Of a stretch of DNA of 41,138 nt, positions 33,700-41,138 are shown one piece after another. The notes under the pieces were generated by a model that saw only the letters and a program-made list of their open reading frames with translations, was not told the DNA's origin and made no database searches. Within the stretch, counting starts at the first letter, position 1; each line of letters starts with the position of its first letter. The stretch is from contig SXIK01000236.1 of NCBI GenBank assembly GCA_005772855.1, forward strand, positions 1 to 41,138, read 5' to 3'. A program made the position numbers and the translations under genes. Origin of the DNA: Planctomycetia bacterium (GTDB lineage Bacteria; Planctomycetota; UBA8108; SXIK01).

Positions 33700-34830
33700 T
33701 CACACCTCGAGTTCCTTTGGATATCGGTTCAAGTTGCGGCAGCCCGTCTCCGTCACCACGACCACATCTTCGAGGCGTACGGCTCCGACGCCAGGGTAGT
33801 AGAGACCCGGCTCCACCGTGATGACTTGGCCTGTCTTGATCTGGGTCTCGACTCGGCCTATTTTCGGCCACTCGTGGATGTCGAGGCCAAGGCCGTGTCC
33901 TGTCGAGTGAATGTAGCCTGATTTTTTGATTCCGACGTCCTCGTTGGCGTTGCCCCGCAACTTGAAAAGCTTTGCGACTTCGCTGTGCACTTTTTCCCCT
34001 TCGGCTCCATCCTTGATCAGGGAGAATGCCAGCTCCTGGGCATCGAGCACGTCCTTGTAGAGTTTTTTCACCGCAGCGCTAGCTTTGCCCCGGACGACGG
34101 TGCGAGTCATGTCCCCCCAGTACCGAGTCCGGATCGACCGGGGGAAAATGTCGAGGATGATTGTCTTGTGCGCCGGCAGAGGTCCGCTTCCGCGATGGTG
34201 TGGGTCGGCCCCTTGGTCGCCTCCGGCCACGATGGTGTTTGAGGCTTGGCATTCCCGCTCGAGGAGAAACTTGTGGATTTCCAGGCGCAACTTCTCCGAG
34301 GTGAGTTCTCGGCCCTCGTAGAAGAGCCAGTCTCCCCGGATCTCGCTTCGCTTGAGGATGGAGACCGCGAGGTCGGTTGCCGCCTCGGCATGACGCTGGG
34401 TCTCCTCGATGGCGTGGATCTCCTCGGCGGTTTTGATCGTACGTGACGGGAAAATGGGGTCGTCTTTCAGCCGAAGCTTGTAACCCTTCTCTCTGAGTCG
34501 TTCCGCGTGGCCAAATGGAAAGCTCAGGGGGACTGTGAGCTGCTTGATCCCTTTTTCCTTGAGGTAGAGGTCCAGCACGCTTGTCAGCCGGGCAGGCTCC
34601 TTCGCCGCACGCAGAGCCTCCTCGTACGGCGTTGTCGATACGATCTCATCCACGCGAGCTTCCGAACGGCCCCTGCCGTATTCAAGGTCGTTCAGCAGGA
34701 AGATTTTTCGGCCGTCAATCTCGAGGTAGATGACAGTGACCGTGACCAAAAATCTCGTTCTGTAGTAGAGGTCGGCACTGGCCTCGCTGTCGGCGATGAT
34801 GAGCAAGTTCTCGCTCTCACTCTGGCTCAC
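33700..34830 (-). CDS. M24-family metallopeptidase (Xaa-Pro aminopeptidase-like)
   Basis: This pita-bread enzyme removes N-terminal residues next to proline. The GTG at 34830 is preferred because a G-rich site (GAGGGGGG) lies 10 bases before it; a GTG at 34860 inside the E2 gene is the alternative. The product has 376 residues. Residues about 1-140 form a creatinase-type N-domain; the C-terminal part carries all five metal ligands: Asp in IILDIFPRS, Asp in YWGDMTRTV, His in STGHGLGLDIHE, Glu in ITVEPGLYYPG and Glu in VRLEDVVVV. It starts just after the E2 stop, so the two genes share a transcript. The biological link between them is not known. Confidence 0.88.
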   Translation of the reverse strand: MSQSESENLLIIADSEASADLYYRTRFLVTVTVIYLEIDGRKIFLLNDLEYGRGRSEARVDEIVSTTPYEEALRAAKEPARLTSVLDLYLKEKGIKQLTVPLSFPFGHAERLREKGYKLRLKDDPIFPSRTIKTAEEIHAIEETQRHAEAATDLAVSILKRSEIRGDWLFYEGRELTSEKLRLEIHKFLLERECQASNTIVAGGDQGADPHHRGSGPLPAHKTIILDIFPRSIRTRYWGDMTRTVVRGKASAAVKKLYKDVLDAQELAFSLIKDGAEGEKVHSEVAKLFKLRGNANEDVGIKKSGYIHSTGHGLGLDIHEWPKIGRVETQIKTGQVITVEPGLYYPGVGAVRLEDVVVVTETGCRNLNRYPKELEV

Positions 34831-34846
34831 TGGACTTTCGCCCCCC

Positions 34847-36106
34847 TCAAAAGGCTCCACTCTCCAGCTGACTCTTCACGTGAGCCATGAAACGATCGGC
34901 GACTGCGCCGTCGATGAGCCTGTGGTCAAACGAGAGGCTCAGGAACATCATGGAGCGAATGGCGATCGAGTCGGTTTCCTCCAGCACCACGGGGCGTCTT
35001 GTGACGACCCCCATACAGAGTATCGCTACTTGAGGCTGGCTAATGATTGGAGTTCCGATCAGGCTGCCGAAGACTCCCGGGTTCGTCACGGTGAAGGTTG
35101 CGCCCTGAACTTCTTCGGGCTTGAGTTGTTTGGACCTTGCTCGCTTCGCCAAGTCGTGCACAGTCTTCGCCAGGTCCTGCAAGGCCAGTTTGTCAGCTTG
35201 GCGGATGACCGGCACGATCAGCCCGTCGTCGAGTGCAACGGCCACCCCCAAGTTGATGTCTCCGTGGTAGCGCACGTTTTTGCCTTCGATCGATGCGTTG
35301 AGCTTGGGGTGATTGCGGAGAGCGCGGGCCACAGCTTGAAGCACAAAGGACAGGTAGGTGAGCTTCGTTTTGCCCTGCAACTCATGGCCGCTGGCATGAG
35401 AGCCCTTGAACGCACGAACCGCTGACATATCCACCTCGAAGATACTGCTCACGTGGGCGGAGGTTCGGCGGCTCGCCACCATGTGCTCGGCGATGCGTTG
35501 CCGGATCACGCTCATGGGCTCCAGATGGTCCTCCTCGGGAGAATGAGCCGTTGAAGGTGGCATCCGCGCAATATGTTGAAGTAGATCTTCCTTGGTGACG
35601 CGACCGCCAACACCCGTGCCCGAGATCGTCTTGAGGTCGATCCTGTGCTGGGCTGATAAACTTCGAACTAGAGGGGATGACAACTCTCGCAAGCGATCTG
35701 CACTTGTTCGGGGAGGCTTGCCGCTGGCGGCTCGTTGTGGATCGTCTTGGCTCGTTGCGGCAACAGGCTCAGAGGGTCTTGTAGGGGCGTCAGTTCCCCT
35801 GACCGGCGCTTCTTGCTCGACAGTCTCTTTCTCTTGAGTTTCCAGGAAGCAGACGACCGTGTGGACCGGAACAGTCTCCCCCTCATTCACCAGAATTTTT
35901 ACAAGGCGGCCGCTACAAGGGGCGGGCACCTCGGTATCCACTTTATCAGTCGAAATCTCGAAAATCGTCTCGTCCCGTCGGACGTTGTCGCCGACTTTCT
36001 TGTGCCATTTAACAACGGTCCCCTCGGCAATGCTTTCGCCCATCTGGGGCATATGTACCGGCTCTTCCGTCGTCAAGTCCCGATCATCCTCTCCTTCAAG
36101 TGGCAT
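34847..36106 (-). CDS. 2-oxoacid dehydrogenase E2 (dihydrolipoyl acyltransferase)
   Basis: E2 is the core of a 2-oxoacid dehydrogenase complex and moves the acyl group from E1 to CoA. The ATG at 36106, about 30 bases after a good minus-strand promoter, gives 419 residues; an ATG at 36052 is possible. The order is a lipoyl domain (about 16-90, lipoyl lysine K55 in EISTDKVDTEV), a Pro/Thr/Glu-rich linker, an E1/E3-binding domain (about 140-180, SSPLVRSLSAQHRI and GTGVGGRVTKEDLL) and the catalytic domain ending with SFDHRLIDGAVADRF (H395, D399). The MPQMGESIAEGTVVKW start resembles oxoglutarate or branched-chain E2 more than pyruvate E2, but the substrate is not certain. No E1 or E3 gene is in the window. 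Confidence 0.93.
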   Translation of the reverse strand: MPLEGEDDRDLTTEEPVHMPQMGESIAEGTVVKWHKKVGDNVRRDETIFEISTDKVDTEVPAPCSGRLVKILVNEGETVPVHTVVCFLETQEKETVEQEAPVRGTDAPTRPSEPVAATSQDDPQRAASGKPPRTSADRLRELSSPLVRSLSAQHRIDLKTISGTGVGGRVTKEDLLQHIARMPPSTAHSPEEDHLEPMSVIRQRIAEHMVASRRTSAHVSSIFEVDMSAVRAFKGSHASGHELQGKTKLTYLSFVLQAVARALRNHPKLNASIEGKNVRYHGDINLGVAVALDDGLIVPVIRQADKLALQDLAKTVHDLAKRARSKQLKPEEVQGATFTVTNPGVFGSLIGTPIISQPQVAILCMGVVTRRPVVLEETDSIAIRSMMFLSLSFDHRLIDGAVADRFMAHVKSQLESGAF

Positions 36107-36142
36107 CGACTGAAACCCAAGGTTGGGCTCGAAGCGGCGCAA

Positions 36143-36171
36143 ATGATATGCGAATGCGCGTGGTTTGTCAC
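36143..36171 (-). promoter_or_regulatory. Candidate promoter of the E2-peptidase operon
   Basis: Read on the minus strand: GTGACA (36171-36166), a 17-base spacer and TATCAT (36148-36143). Initiation about 30 bases before the E2 ATG. Its -35 box lies on the same bases as that of the HDOD promoter, so the two may exclude each other. Confidence 0.5.
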
Positions 36172-36193
36172 ATCGGAAGCCCGGTAGTACTCT
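36165..36193 (+). promoter_or_regulatory. Candidate promoter of the HDOD gene
   Basis: TTGTCA, a 17-base spacer and TACTCT, with initiation near 36200 inside the palindrome at 36199-36213. Confidence 0.45.
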
Positions 36194-36198
36194 CTGAT

Positions 36199-36213
36199 CG
36201 AGGAGACTCCTCG
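36199..36213. promoter_or_regulatory. 15-bp perfect palindrome, operator or 5' hairpin
   Basis: CGAGGAG-A-CTCCTCG. It covers the expected start of the HDOD transcript, so a bound protein would block that promoter. A one-base centre makes it a poor RNA hairpin unless inner pairs open, which favours a protein-binding site. Confidence 0.5.
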
Positions 36214-36231
36214 GGCAAGGTTCCGGGAAGC

Positions 36232-37119
36232 ATGATGCAAAACCGCACTGACGATCGAATTTCAAAGTTCTTGAAGACGGCCTGCGAGATTCCGTCTCTT
36301 GACGCCGCCGTCAAGAAGCTGCTCCTGCTGTCGGAGAAGGAAGCGTCGCCACGCGAATTTGCCGCACTGATCCAGAGAGACCAGGGACTTGCAGCCAAGG
36401 TGCTTCGTCTCGTCAATAGTGCCTTCTATGCTCTCGGAAAGTCGATTGTATCCATTCCGCACGCCAGCGCGCTTCTGGGCACCAAGACGCTCAAGAGCTT
36501 GGTCTTGAGCGTCAAGGTCACGAATCTGATGAAGAAGGCAGCCGCCGGACTCGACCCCTTGGTATTCTGGCGACATTCGATCGCGACTGCGATCGCGTCC
36601 CAGCGGCTCGCCCAACTGGTGCTCCCTTCCATGGAGGACGATGTCTACGTCGCCGGACTGTTCCATGATGCTGGAATCGCGCTTCTCGCCAAGCACGTCC
36701 CGGAGGACTACACAAGGGTGCTCCGTGCCGCGCGGTCCTTGGGTCGTAATCTGGCTTGCATGGAGGAAGAGTTCTTCGGCATTTCGCACGCGGAGATGGG
36801 CTGGTCGCTCGCGAGCCGCTGGAAGTTCTCTTCCCTGGTAGCGGACGCGATTCGATTTCATGAGACCGAGATATCTCGCTGGACGCTCACAAATCCCCAG
36901 GACTTGAAGGGTGTCGGCGTCGTTATGTTCGCGGACGTGATCGCCGCACATGTGGGACTCGACTTTGATGGAAAAGCGCCCGGGTTGAGCCCACTTCCCC
37001 AGGCCCCATCGTTCCTGGGGCTCGAACCTGCCGATGTCGAGGCCATCGCGCTCGCACTTCCGAGCGATGTGGCTGAAAAGGAGAGCATCCTCATGCCCCA
37101 GGATGCAGTGACGGCATGA
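36232..37119 (+). CDS. HDOD-domain signalling protein
   Basis: HDOD domains are relatives of HD phosphohydrolases that usually lack activity and act in signalling, often in c-di-GMP or stress pathways. The double ATG at 36232/36235 follows GGAAG and gives 295 residues; earlier in-frame starts would run into the divergent E2 promoter. Residues about 20-215 form the HDOD domain, with LVNSAFYALGKSIVSIPHASALLG (typical), FWRHSIATAIAS and GLFHDAGIALL. An HD pair is present in the last motif, but the Gly-Lys of active enzymes is replaced. The final 50 residues are variable. It stands alone and is convergent with tRNA-Sec. Confidence 0.88.
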   Translation: MMQNRTDDRISKFLKTACEIPSLDAAVKKLLLLSEKEASPREFAALIQRDQGLAAKVLRLVNSAFYALGKSIVSIPHASALLGTKTLKSLVLSVKVTNLMKKAAAGLDPLVFWRHSIATAIASQRLAQLVLPSMEDDVYVAGLFHDAGIALLAKHVPEDYTRVLRAARSLGRNLACMEEEFFGISHAEMGWSLASRWKFSSLVADAIRFHETEISRWTLTNPQDLKGVGVVMFADVIAAHVGLDFDGKAPGLSPLPQAPSFLGLEPADVEAIALALPSDVAEKESILMPQDAVTA

Positions 37120-37178
37120 CAGCCGATCCCCGGATTGCCTCGGGCCCCTGGCAATAACAAGCTCGCGAAGGGTCAAGT

Positions 37179-37276
37179 TGGCGGGAGTGCATGGGAATCG
37201 AACCCACCTACCGTGTTGTTCGCACGGCACCAAGGATTTGAAGTCCCGGAGGCCCACCAGGTGCCTGTTCACTCCC
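37179..37276 (-). tRNA. selC: Selenocysteine tRNA, anticodon UCA
   Basis: The 98-base gene, with encoded GCCA end, has the tRNA-Sec layout: acceptor GGGAGTG/CACTCCC with a possible eighth position, an anticodon loop CTTCAAA carrying TCA (at 37241-37239) in a GGACTTCAAATCC context identical to E. coli selC, a long variable arm (TGCCGTG/CACGGTA, seven pairs with one G-U), and a T-arm GTGGG-TTCGATT-CCCAT. The length and long extra arm separate it from a UGA suppressor of normal shape. It is charged with serine, converted to selenocysteine by SelA and delivered by SelB to UGA codons with a SECIS element. None of those genes is in the window. Confidence 0.95.
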
Positions 37277-37381
37277 GTGCCTTGACTTCCTGGTGAAGGA
37301 GCCTAAAGGTACCCGTCGTTGTGCTGCTTGGCCACTAAAAGGCGGCGAGATTGCTGCGTGCTGCTTGTACGTTGTGCGTAG

Positions 37382-37441
37382 TTAGCAGAATCAGTTTTGC
37401 TAATTAATAATTTGTTTCACTATTAACGCCTCTTGTGCTAA
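37382..37441 (+). promoter_or_regulatory. LysR promoter and candidate operator
   Basis: TTAGCA (37382-37387) and TGCTAA (37398-37403) are a perfect inverted repeat 10 bases apart, and TGCTAA recurs at 37436-37441. A promoter TTGCTA, 18 bases, TATTAA (37397-37426) overlaps the repeat. The AT-rich composition and the T-N-A symmetry suit a LysR-type autoregulatory site. Confidence 0.5.
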
Positions 37442-37453
37442 ATTTCTCCCTTC

Positions 37454-38458
37454 ATGTATCTCCACAGCCTGAAGATATTCTGCGATGTTGTACGTCACCG
37501 TAGTTTCTCCAAGGGTGCTTTCGCCAATGGCATCAGTCAGTCTGCTGCAAGTCAAGCAATTCTGCAGATCGAAAAGACGATGGGGGTCGAACTGCTGGAC
37601 CGATCCAAGCGGCCCTGGGAGTTGACAGCCAATGGCAGAATATTTTTTGATGGTGCCGAAGAGATCCTGGTTCGCTTCCACGAGCTCGAGGAAGCCATTC
37701 GACATCGCCTGGCTGATGGGTACAAGGTTCGTGTGGCGGCAATCTACTCAGTGGGTCTTCAGGATATGAGCCAGTACGTCGAGCAGTTTAAGGCTCAGGC
37801 CCCCGGCTCTGATGTTGAGCTTGAGTACATGCATCCCGACCGGGTCGTCAAGAAAGTGCTTGCGGGTGAGGCAGACCTCGGGCTCCTGGCTTTTGGTCGC
37901 GCCAGCGCGGGTCTGTCCACGACTCCTTGGCGGGAAGAGCAAATGGTTTTTGCGTCACTCCCCAGCCACTCGCTGGCGAGAGAAAAGACGATTTGCCCCT
38001 CCGATCTGCGAGGGCTCAAGTTCATTGCCTTTGATCGTGCTCTCGCAATACGACGTGAGGTCGACCGTTTCTTGCGTCGGCACAAGGTTGGAGTGGAGGT
38101 TATCGCGGAGTTTGACAACATCGCGAACATCAAGCAGGCGATAGAAGACGGAGTTGGAGTCTCCATCCTTCCTGAGCCCACAATTCGACGCGAAATTGAT
38201 CGCAAATCTCTGGCGGCAGTCCCTTTTTCAGGTGCTCGCTTTGTGCGTCCGTTGCGAATCATTCACCGCAAGAAGCGGAAGCTGAACACCTCGGTTTTGG
38301 GTTTCATGGAGCTTCTTACCCAGTGTAATGGGTTTGTGCCGCCGTCTCCGAAGCGGGAAGCTCGCTCGGGATCAGGTGGCAATACCAGCGGGAATGTGTC
38401 TCGCGCCTCGAACGGCGCGAACGTTCGGCGAGTCGAGAAAGTCGGTAAACGAGCATGA
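37454..38458 (+). CDS. LysR-family transcriptional regulator of gltB (predicted)
   Basis: This 334-residue protein has an N-terminal winged helix-turn-helix (about 1-60: [30 protein letters not shown]) and a periplasmic-binding-protein-like effector domain (about 88-290). The last 40 residues are a basic, Ser/Gly/Asn-rich tail not usual for LysR. The stop overlaps the gltB start by four bases (ATGA), so the regulator and the large glutamate synthase subunit are co-translated. LysR genes usually stand divergent to their targets; co-directional overlap is less common. Target control of gltB in response to nitrogen or a carbon metabolite is inferred from position alone. Confidence 0.92.
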   Translation: MYLHSLKIFCDVVRHRSFSKGAFANGISQSAASQAILQIEKTMGVELLDRSKRPWELTANGRIFFDGAEEILVRFHELEEAIRHRLADGYKVRVAAIYSVGLQDMSQYVEQFKAQAPGSDVELEYMHPDRVVKKVLAGEADLGLLAFGRASAGLSTTPWREEQMVFASLPSHSLAREKTICPSDLRGLKFIAFDRALAIRREVDRFLRRHKVGVEVIAEFDNIANIKQAIEDGVGVSILPEPTIRREIDRKSLAAVPFSGARFVRPLRIIHRKKRKLNTSVLGFMELLTQCNGFVPPSPKREARSGSGGNTSGNVSRASNGANVRRVEKVGKRA

Positions 38459-41138
38459 GTCACACGGATTTTCCCCGCAAGCAAGGTCTCTACGACCCCG
38501 CGAATGAGCACGATTCCTGTGGTGTTGGCTTCGTGGTGGATATCAAGGGACGTAGGTCGCACGGCATTCTCGAGAAGGCACTCAGGGTTCTTCTCAATCT
38601 GTCTCACAGAGGCGCTTGTGGATGTGAGGTCAACACCGGCGACGGTGCGGGTGTGCTGCTGCAGATGCCACACCGTTTCCTTCAAAAAGAGGCGCGCAAT
38701 CTGGGAATTACCCTGCCGTCCGCTGGTGAGTATGCCGTTGGGCAGGTTTTTTTGCCACAGGATGTCGAGGCTCGCGTTGAGTGCGAGCGGATTCTGTCGC
38801 AAGTGGTAGAGCGTGAAGGCCAGAAAGTTCTGGGCTGGCGCGACGTGCCGACGAACAGCTCGACGATTGGCGATAGAGCAAGAATGTCCGAGCCGCGACA
38901 CAGGCAGATTTTTGTTGGCAGGGGTGAAAGCACGCCAGACCTTCTTGCTTTTGAGCGAAAGCTTTATGTGATTCGTAAGCAATCCCGTCTCAAGGTCAAG
39001 TCTTCGGACATCCCGCGTCGGGAAGCGTTCTATATGCCCTGTTTTTCGGCCCGAACCCTCGTTTACAAGGGCATGCTGATGTCGGACCAGCTTCCTGTCT
39101 ACTTTCCTGATTTGACCGATCCCGCCATGGAGACGGCGCTTGCGCTGGTCCACTCCAGGTTTTCCACCAACACCTTTCCCAGCTGGTCGCGGGCCCACCC
39201 CTATCGTTTTCTCGCCCATAACGGCGAGATCAATACCCTCCGTGGCAACATCAATTGGATGCATGCTCGGCAGAGCCTCTTCGAATCGAAGTTATTTGGA
39301 GCTGATATTCGAAAAATCCGCCAGGTGATCGACCCCGGTGGAAGCGACTCCGGAATGTTTGACAATGCGCTGGAGCTCCTGGTGCTGAGCGGACGGTCCT
39401 TGCCGCATGCAGTCATGATGATGATCCCGGAGCCCTGGTCCGGGGATTCGAGCATGAGCGATGAGAAGCGTGCCTTCTACGAATACCACGCCTGTTTGAT
39501 GGAGCCGTGGGACGGGCCGGCGTCCATTGCGTTCACTGATGGGACGTGCATTGGGGCTGTGCTGGATCGCAACGGACTACGTCCTTCTCGCTACTACGTA
39601 ACCAAGGATGGACTCGTCGTCATGGCGTCCGAGGTGGGGGTCCTTGACATTCCCCCCGAGAACGTCTTGCAGAAGGGGCGTCTTCAGCCAGGGCGTATGT
39701 TTCTCATCGACACCGAGCAGGGCCGAATTGTCGACGATGAGGAGTTGAAGCTCCAGATTGCGACGGCCCAGCCGTATCGCAAGTGGCTGAACGAGAACTT
39801 GGTCTCGCTGGAGGACTTGCCCGAGCCTCCGCACGTTCCGGAGCCTGATCACGAAACGGTGCTTCTGCGCCAGCAGGCGTTCGGCTATTCGATCGAAGAC
39901 CTTCGCTTCCTCATGGGGCCAATGGCCCGGGATGGTGTGGAAGCACTCGGTTCCATGGGCACCGATACGCCGCTCGCGGTTCTGTCTGAAAAGCCTCAAC
40001 TACTCTACAACTACTTCCAGCAGCTCTTCGCGCAGGTCACGAATCCTCCGGTCGACGCGATTCGCGAAGAGATCATCATGTCTACAGGCATCACGATCGG
40101 CGCTGAAGCAAATTTGCTCGACCCGCGGCCCGAGAGCTGTCGCCACGTCAAGCTCAAGACCCCGATCCTCAAGAACGAGGAGCTCGAGAAGCTTCGCAAC
40201 ATGGACCTTCCAGGCTTGAGAGCCCTTACGCTTCCAGTTCTTTTCAACGTGCGCGAAAAGGGACGAACTCTCGAGTCTGCTCTCGATGATCTATACCGCA
40301 AGGCGGACGCTGCCGTCCAACAGGGCTACACGATCCTTGTTCTTTCCGATCGTGGAATCGACAGAGATCGAGCTGCTATCCCGGCCCTTCTCGCGGTCTC
40401 CGGGCTTCACCACCACTTGATTCGAGAGGGGACGCGGACGCAGATTGACATCGTTCTCGAATCGGGTGAGCCCAGAGAGGTGCATCACTTCGCTCTCTTG
40501 ATCAGCTACGGGGCTAGCGCAATCAATCCTTACCTGGCCTTCGAGACCCTCGATGGCATGATTCGTCAAGGTCTCTTGACTGAAATCGAGCACGACTCGG
40601 CCGTCAAGAACTATGTTAAGGCCATCGTGAAGGGTGCCTTGAAGGTGACCTCGAAGATGGGCATCTCGACGATCCAGAGCTATCGGGGGGCACAGATCTT
40701 TGAGGCCATCGGGCTCAACCAGCAGATCATCGACAGATATTTTACGTGGACTCCTACGCGCATCGAAGGAGTCGGAATTGAGGCGATTGCCCATGAGGTT
40801 CTTGTTCGACACGAGAAAGCTTTCCCTGACCGGTCCGTCAATGGCCGAGTGCTAGACGTGGGCGGTCAGTACCAGTGGCGCCGTGAAGGGGAGTACCACC
40901 TCTTCAATCCGGAGACCGTGCACAAGCTGCAGCACGCATGCCGGACGAACAACTACAGAACTTTCAAGGAGTATTCCGAGCTGGTGAACAACCAGTCCAA
41001 GAGACTCTGCACACTGCGTGGGCTTTGCGATCTCAAATTCAGCGAAAAGCCGATCCCGATCGAGGAGGTTGAGTCGGTCGACTCCCTGGTTCTCCGCTTC
41101 AAGACGGGAGCAATGTCCTACGGCTCAATCTCGAAGGA
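38455..41138 (+). CDS. gltB: Glutamate synthase large subunit, C-terminus beyond window
   Basis: GltB makes glutamate from glutamine and 2-oxoglutarate. The first 894 codons are present. The class II glutaminase domain starts after a propeptide, with the nucleophile Cys22 in [11 protein letters not shown], then [27 protein letters not shown] and [12 protein letters not shown]. The central domain runs from about 470 to 780. The FMN-binding synthase domain begins near the edge with [13 protein letters not shown]. Whether it uses NADPH with GltD or ferredoxin cannot be told from this part. It starts with an ATG overlapping the LysR stop. Confidence 0.96.
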   Translation, partial: MSHTDFPRKQGLYDPANEHDSCGVGFVVDIKGRRSHGILEKALRVLLNLSHRGACGCEVNTGDGAGVLLQMPHRFLQKEARNLGITLPSAGEYAVGQVFLPQDVEARVECERILSQVVEREGQKVLGWRDVPTNSSTIGDRARMSEPRHRQIFVGRGESTPDLLAFERKLYVIRKQSRLKVKSSDIPRREAFYMPCFSARTLVYKGMLMSDQLPVYFPDLTDPAMETALALVHSRFSTNTFPSWSRAHPYRFLAHNGEINTLRGNINWMHARQSLFESKLFGADIRKIRQVIDPGGSDSGMFDNALELLVLSGRSLPHAVMMMIPEPWSGDSSMSDEKRAFYEYHACLMEPWDGPASIAFTDGTCIGAVLDRNGLRPSRYYVTKDGLVVMASEVGVLDIPPENVLQKGRLQPGRMFLIDTEQGRIVDDEELKLQIATAQPYRKWLNENLVSLEDLPEPPHVPEPDHETVLLRQQAFGYSIEDLRFLMGPMARDGVEALGSMGTDTPLAVLSEKPQLLYNYFQQLFAQVTNPPVDAIREEIIMSTGITIGAEANLLDPRPESCRHVKLKTPILKNEELEKLRNMDLPGLRALTLPVLFNVREKGRTLESALDDLYRKADAAVQQGYTILVLSDRGIDRDRAAIPALLAVSGLHHHLIREGTRTQIDIVLESGEPREVHHFALLISYGASAINPYLAFETLDGMIRQGLLTEIEHDSAVKNYVKAIVKGALKVTSKMGISTIQSYRGAQIFEAIGLNQQIIDRYFTWTPTRIEGVGIEAIAHEVLVRHEKAFPDRSVNGRVLDVGGQYQWRREGEYHLFNPETVHKLQHACRTNNYRTFKEYSELVNNQSKRLCTLRGLCDLKFSEKPIPIEEVESVDSLVLRFKTGAMSYGSISK

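Noticed and set aside
37179-37276. Ordinary opal-suppressor tRNA instead of tRNA-Sec
   Set aside because: The 98-base length, the seven-pair variable arm and the selC-like anticodon context fit tRNA-Sec only.
1-41138. CRISPR arrays, intact insertion sequences, prophage genes or a replication origin
   Set aside because: I saw no regularly spaced repeats, complete transposase, phage structural genes or DnaA-box cluster.

Overview
This 41-kb window comes from the chromosome of a diderm (Gram-negative type) bacterium. The evidence is an outer-membrane beta-barrel protein, a nine-haem periplasmic-type cytochrome c, a PpiD/SurA-like envelope chaperone and a PilB/PilC machine. Most of the window is GC-rich with few gaps between genes. 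The lineage cannot be fixed from sequence alone. Tandem GspE/PilB ATPases, a FabD nucleophile motif reading GLSLGEYSALV, and a LysR regulator directly in front of gltB fit Planctomycetota or a neighbouring phylum, but this is a weak inference. A selenocysteine tRNA gene shows that the organism, or a recent ancestor, decodes UGA as selenocysteine.

Layout. (1) 1-4277 is a compositionally distinct signalling block: a DUF4388 (PATAN-like) gene cut by the left edge and a STAS-PP2C (SpoIIE/RsbU-type) phosphatase on the minus strand, facing away from a GAF-PP2C phosphatase on the plus strand. (2) 4328-10297 holds signal peptidase I, two diverged PilB/GspE ATPases and a PilC/GspF platform protein. 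(3) 10522-18979 holds RNase R, RNase HI, a secreted HExxH metallopeptidase with a repeat tail, a nonahaem cytochrome translationally coupled to a beta-barrel outer-membrane protein, and a membrane-anchored PpiD-like chaperone. (4) 19107-21267 holds a minus-strand fusion of Sua5/TsaC with a low-molecular-weight phosphatase of YwlE type, divergent from a PfkB kinase. (5) 21871-32370 holds alaS and then a fatty-acid block rpmF-plsX-fabH-fabD-fabG-acpP-fabF, followed by serA. (6) 32392-36106 is on the minus strand: a membrane TPR protein, an M24 aminopeptidase-like protein and a 2-oxoacid dehydrogenase E2. A probable plus-strand structured RNA with a perfect intrinsic terminator sits between the first two. 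(7) 36232-41138 holds an HDOD protein, tRNA-Sec (minus), a LysR regulator and the first 894 codons of gltB.

How it fits together. The rpmF-fab block links ribosome, phospholipid and fatty-acid synthesis in the usual way. The two pil ATPases and pilC make the motor part of a pilus or type II secretion system whose pilins and secretin lie elsewhere. The cytochrome and barrel pair looks like a candidate electron conduit across the outer membrane. The LysR gene overlaps gltB by four bases, so the regulator is probably co-expressed with its likely target.

Most unusual points: the candidate structured RNA at about 33338-33628, the cytochrome/barrel pair, the Sua5-YwlE fusion, the divergent promoters with coincident -35 boxes plus a 15-bp palindrome between the E2 and HDOD genes, and the strand-skewed signalling block at the left edge. 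No CRISPR array, intact insertion sequence or prophage is visible.
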